Shown here in pieces: positions 33,769 through 36,477 of a stretch of DNA of 36,477 bases. Position 1 is the first letter of the stretch. The number at the start of each line of letters is the position of its first letter. This stretch comes from an uncultured Tenacibaculum sp. (GTDB lineage Bacteria > Bacteroidota > Bacteroidia > Flavobacteriales > Flavobacteriaceae), in contig CANNGJ010000028.1 of the NCBI GenBank assembly GCA_947504185.1, forward strand, positions 1-36,477, given 5' to 3'. The position numbers were made by a program, and so were the translations under genes. Under the pieces are notes generated by a model. The model was not told where the DNA came from. It ran no database searches and saw only the letters and a list, made by a program, of their open reading frames with translations.

Positions 33769-34020
33769 ATGGAATTACTTATTAGCTTATTAAGTGGTGC
33801 TGTTGGTGGTAACGTCGCTGGTGCTTTATTAAAAAAGTTTTCAATGGGTACCCTTTGGAATTCTGTTATAGGAATTTTAGGTGGTGGTCTTGGAGCTCAA
33901 TTATTAGGAATGCTAGGTATTGATATTTCTGGTATCATCGGTAACATTGCAGGTAGTGGTGTTGGTGGTGGTGTTTTAATGGTTATCATCGGGCTTATTA
34001 AAAGTGCAATGAATAAATAA
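33769..34020 (+). CDS. Small Gly-rich membrane protein
   Basis: An 83-residue protein of two long hydrophobic segments (about 1-20 and 28-80, the latter perhaps two helices) with many GG/GxG motifs: GAVGGNVAGALLKK, GILGGGLGAQLLGMLG, and GSGVGGG. This is similar in style to the GlsB/YeaQ/YmgE (transglycosylase-associated) family, but the match is compositional. It may oligomerise in the membrane, the glycines allowing tight packing. It has its own promoter and terminator, so it is a monocistronic unit despite following rimK and the deacylase. Function unknown. Confidence 0.8.
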   Translation: MELLISLLSGAVGGNVAGALLKKFSMGTLWNSVIGILGGGLGAQLLGMLGIDISGIIGNIAGSGVGGGVLMVIIGLIKSAMNK

Positions 34021-34038
34021 GTTAAAAAATATAGTATT

Positions 34039-34067
34039 AAAAAGACGTCTTACTGACGTCTTTTTTT
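34039..34067 (+). terminator. Intrinsic terminator after the Gly-rich membrane protein gene
   Basis: AAAAAGACGTC and GACGTCTTTTT pair perfectly around the 5-nt loop TTACT, followed by further Ts, 18 nt beyond the stop. The A-run on the other side could allow two-way action. Confidence 0.92.
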
Positions 34068-34096
34068 ATGCGCTATACTTTACTAATAAATAGCAG

Positions 34097-34104
34097 TACC
34101 TTTG
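34097..34104 (+). promoter_or_regulatory. Probable -7 box for the DEAD-box helicase gene
   Basis: TACCTTTG, identical to the atpB promoter's -7 box, lies 48 nt upstream of the helicase start and 30 nt past the preceding terminator. No TTG is at usual spacing. Confidence 0.55.
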
Positions 34105-34152
34105 TACACTCATAGTAACCATTTATTTTTTAGAGTTACTTAATAAAAACAT

Positions 34153-35532
34153 ATGACATTTAAATCTTTAGGATTATCTGATGCTTTATTAAAAGCCATC
34201 AAAGAAAAAGGATACGACACTCCATCACCAATACAAGCAAAAGCAATACCACATATTTTAGAAGGAAAAGACGTATTAGCTTCTGCTCAAACAGGTACAG
34301 GTAAAACAGCTGGTTTTACATTACCTGTTTTACAACGATTAGCAGATACAAAACACCCAAAATACAGACCAGTAAGAGCATTGGTATTAACACCAACAAG
34401 AGAATTAGCTGCGCAAGTTTATGATAATGTAAGAGAGTATAGTACACATTTAGATATACGGTCAGCAGTAGTTTTTGGAGGTGTAAAAGCTGCTAGTCAG
34501 ATAAGAACTTTAAAGCAAGGTGTTGATATTTTAGTTGCCACTCCTGGAAGACTTTTAGATTTACACGATCAAAAAGCAGTGTCGTTCAAAAGAATAGATG
34601 TACTTATTTTAGATGAAGCAGACAGAATGTTAGACATGGGTTTTGTTAGAGACATTAACAAAATCATCAGTTTTATGCCTACAAAGCGTCAAAACTTATT
34701 GTTTTCTGCTACATTTTCAAAAGAAATTAAAAAACTTGCTGAAGGAATTTTAAGAAATCCTGTTTCAGTAGAGGCTGCTCCACAAAATTCAACTGCCGAT
34801 AAAGTTTCTCAAAAAGTTTATAGTGTTGATAAAGGCAAAAAAACAGAAGTAGTAACCAATTTAATTAAAGATGGTAACTGGAGTCAGGTTTTAATTTTTA
34901 CAAGAACCAAACACGGAGCAAATAAACTAACCAAAAAGCTAATTGGTTCTGGTGTTACCGCTGCTGCAATTCACGGAAATAAAAGTCAAGGAGCAAGAAC
35001 TAAAGCTTTAGCAAACTTTAAAAGCAATGATATTCGTGTTTTAGTAGCTACAGATATTGCTGCAAGAGGAATTGACATTCCATTATTGCCGCATGTTATA
35101 AACTTCGAATTACCAAATGTACCTGAAGATTATGTACATAGAATTGGTAGAACTGGTAGAGCTGGTGCAAAAGGAGAAGCAATTTCTTTAGTATGTAGCG
35201 AAGAAACAGAATACCAAAAAGAGATTGAAAAAATCTTACGTCAAAAATTAAAAACAGAAGTTATTGAAGGTTATGAACCTACTGATACTGCTGGTCCAAA
35301 AAGAGCTGCTACACAAAAGAAAAAATCTGGAAACGGTAAGAAAAAAGGCGTAGGCGCTACACATAGAGGAGCTGCTGATAGAAAACCGAAAAGGGAACGT
35401 CCTAGTAATTCTTCAAATAATAACGAAGGTAGATCTAGAAGACCAAAAAGAAATGAATCTTCTACTAAAAACCCCAATGCCAAAAAAAGAAATAATAGAA
35501 GACCAAAAAGGACTCAAAAACCTAATAATTAA
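34153..35532 (+). CDS. rhlE: DEAD-box RNA helicase, RhlE-like
   Basis: A 459-residue ATP-dependent RNA helicase. In order: Q motif ([11 protein letters not shown]...SPIQAKAIP), Walker A AQTGTGKT (about 45-52), PTREL, TPGR, DEAD ([11 protein letters not shown], about 154-164), SAT, RGIDIP and HRIGRTGR near 330. From about 370 is a Lys/Arg/Asn-rich, disordered tail, typical of RhlE-like proteins in this phylum and probably used for RNA binding. Such helicases act in ribosome assembly, mRNA decay and cold growth. It follows a terminator and has its own promoter box. Confidence 0.93.
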   Translation: MTFKSLGLSDALLKAIKEKGYDTPSPIQAKAIPHILEGKDVLASAQTGTGKTAGFTLPVLQRLADTKHPKYRPVRALVLTPTRELAAQVYDNVREYSTHLDIRSAVVFGGVKAASQIRTLKQGVDILVATPGRLLDLHDQKAVSFKRIDVLILDEADRMLDMGFVRDINKIISFMPTKRQNLLFSATFSKEIKKLAEGILRNPVSVEAAPQNSTADKVSQKVYSVDKGKKTEVVTNLIKDGNWSQVLIFTRTKHGANKLTKKLIGSGVTAAAIHGNKSQGARTKALANFKSNDIRVLVATDIAARGIDIPLLPHVINFELPNVPEDYVHRIGRTGRAGAKGEAISLVCSEETEYQKEIEKILRQKLKTEVIEGYEPTDTAGPKRAATQKKKSGNGKKKGVGATHRGAADRKPKRERPSNSSNNNEGRSRRPKRNESSTKNPNAKKRNNRRPKRTQKPNN

Positions 35533-35595
35533 ACAACTACAATAACATTTAACATGAAAATTGTTATATTTAATGCACGACAAAAATCAAATATC

Positions 35596-36363
35596 ATGAA
35601 AAAACATATTTTATTCTTATTTGCGTTAACAACAATTTTTACTGCTTTTGTTAGTTGCTCAAGTGATGACCCTAAGACATCACAAGTTGCGGTTCGTTTA
35701 GTAGATGCACCAGGTGATTACGAGGAAGTAAATATAGATGTTACTGATGTAATGATTAACCGAGAAAACGGTTGGGAAAGTTTAGGTAATATTACTCCAC
35801 AAGTGTACGATTTACTAAAATTAACTGGTGGTGTTGATGCTTTATTGGTGGACACTGAAATTCCTTCAGGAAAAATTAATCAAATTCGTTTAGTTTTAGG
35901 AGAGAATAACACTTTAGTTAAAGACGGAAAATCTTATCCTTTAGATACTCCAAGCGCACAACAATCAGGATTAAAATTAAATGTACATCAAGATTTAGTT
36001 GGTGGAGTTAAATATACTTTCATTTTAGATTTTATGGTTGATAAATCTATTGTTGAAAAAGGAAACGGAACCTATAGTTTAAAACCAACTATTAGAGTAA
36101 CAACCGAAGCTTTATCCGGGGCAATTTCTGGTAAAGTAACTCCGTTTGATTATCAAGTAGAAGTAACTGCTGTTTCTGATACCGAAACCATTTCAACATT
36201 TACCAATGCTGATGGTGCTTTTATGCTACACGGTGTGCCTGTCGGCACTTATCAGATAACCTTTACACCTGATGCTGCTTCTGGTCTTACAGAAAAAACA
36301 ATTAACGATGTAAATTCTGTACTTGGTGAAAATACTAATATGGGAACTATAGAGTTAGAATAA
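35596..36363 (+). CDS. DUF4382 domain lipoprotein
   Basis: A 255-residue lipoprotein (SPII site FVSC, C21) with a DUF4382 domain (about 28-160; opening VAVRLVDAPGDYEEVNIDVTDV is characteristic) and a C-terminal carboxypeptidase-regulatory-like beta-sandwich (about 165-250; SGKVTPFDYQVEV...TNADGAFMLHGVPVGTYQITF). Function unknown; surface lipoprotein is likely. The frame opens at 35554, but MKKHILFLF at 35596 gives a proper signal peptide. It follows the helicase gene by 63 nt without a visible terminator. It ends 39 nt before the right-hand repeat. Confidence 0.9.
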   Translation: MKKHILFLFALTTIFTAFVSCSSDDPKTSQVAVRLVDAPGDYEEVNIDVTDVMINRENGWESLGNITPQVYDLLKLTGGVDALLVDTEIPSGKINQIRLVLGENNTLVKDGKSYPLDTPSAQQSGLKLNVHQDLVGGVKYTFILDFMVDKSIVEKGNGTYSLKPTIRVTTEALSGAISGKVTPFDYQVEVTAVSDTETISTFTNADGAFMLHGVPVGTYQITFTPDAASGLTEKTINDVNSVLGENTNMGTIELE

Positions 36364-36402
36364 TTACTTTGTATAAATAATTTAAAAAAGGATGCTTAAT
36401 AA

Positions 36403-36473
36403 GTAGTCATGGTCGGAAGAAATTCCGGCCATTTTTTATGTTTCAAAATGGTCTAAATTGCCTTGACAATCAA
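36403..36473. repeat. Right arm of 71-bp perfect terminal inverted repeat
   Basis: Exact reverse complement of 1-71. The window continues four more bases, so the outer limit of the repeat is not seen. No further copy was found inside the window. Confidence 0.95.
36409..36437 (+). terminator. Intrinsic terminator of the DUF4382 gene (inside the repeat)
   Basis: The same 10-bp stem as at the left end (ATGGTCGGAA with TTCCGGCCAT, one G-U pair in the transcript) followed by TTTTT, 45 nt beyond the stop. Confidence 0.8.
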
Positions 36474-36477
36474 CAAC

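Noticed and set aside
35271..35483. Minus-strand frame within the helicase tail
   Set aside because: Antisense shadow of a Lys/Arg/Ser/Asn-rich tail; composition explains the open frame.

Overview
The window reads as a chromosomal segment of a low-GC member of the Bacteroidota, almost certainly family Flavobacteriaceae. Supporting this are an atpBEFHAG-type ATP synthase operon without atpD/atpC, the gliding/type IX secretion lipoproteins SprE (PorW) and GldH, many SPII lipoproteins, Bacteroidota-type promoters (TTG, about 19-20 nt, TAnnTTTG) and families largely confined to this phylum (DUF5687, DUF4837, DUF6168-like). The genus cannot be fixed from the sequence alone; a Tenacibaculum- or Polaribacter-like marine flavobacterium would fit.

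Layout. 1-71 is one arm of a 71-bp perfect inverted repeat whose partner is 36403-36473; each arm carries an intrinsic terminator. 114-5203 (minus) is the F1Fo ATP synthase operon with a good promoter upstream of atpB. 5340-6319 (minus) holds two small membrane proteins of AtpI/AtpZ type and a bactofilin, overlapping each other, and 6340-8571 is sprE/porW. 8663-10838 is a two-gene ABC exporter. 10955-11455 is a DUF1761 membrane protein bracketed by two look-alike terminators. 11549-21173 is a long minus-strand run with tiny gaps or overlaps: ricT-like PSP1 gene, gldH, penicillin-binding protein 1A, scoA-scoB CoA transferase, a small membrane protein, a frameshifted SMI1/KNR4 gene, xth, a LysM lytic transglycosylase and a DUF4837 lipoprotein. 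21403-23091 is glnS. 23210-27619 holds two lipoprotein peptidases (M1 and S8) and a metallo-beta-lactamase-fold hydrolase. 27696-28859 contains a small membrane protein, tRNA-Cys, folB and a zinc-ribbon protein. 28910-31723 is a large Asp-box (VPS10/sortilin-like) secreted protein.

Transcription switches strand at about 31.8 kb. The plus-strand part carries rimK overlapping an M14/AstE-like deacylase gene, a Gly-rich small membrane protein with its own promoter, an RhlE-like DEAD-box helicase and a DUF4382 lipoprotein that ends at the right-hand repeat.

The genes mostly look like core flavobacterial metabolism and envelope biology: proton-motive force (ATP synthase), the gliding/T9SS machine that uses it (SprE, GldH), cell-wall synthesis and remodelling (PBP1A, transglycosylase, bactofilin) and envelope proteolysis. 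I see no CRISPR array, phage, transposase or complete defence system. The least ordinary items are the terminal inverted repeat, structured intercistronic RNAs in the ATP synthase operon, the RimK/deacylase overlap, a subtilase with a large insertion between its catalytic Asp and His, and the broken SMI1/KNR4 gene. No gene-free stretch exceeds 300 bases; the longest, 21174-21402, holds the glnS terminator and otherwise nothing I recognise.
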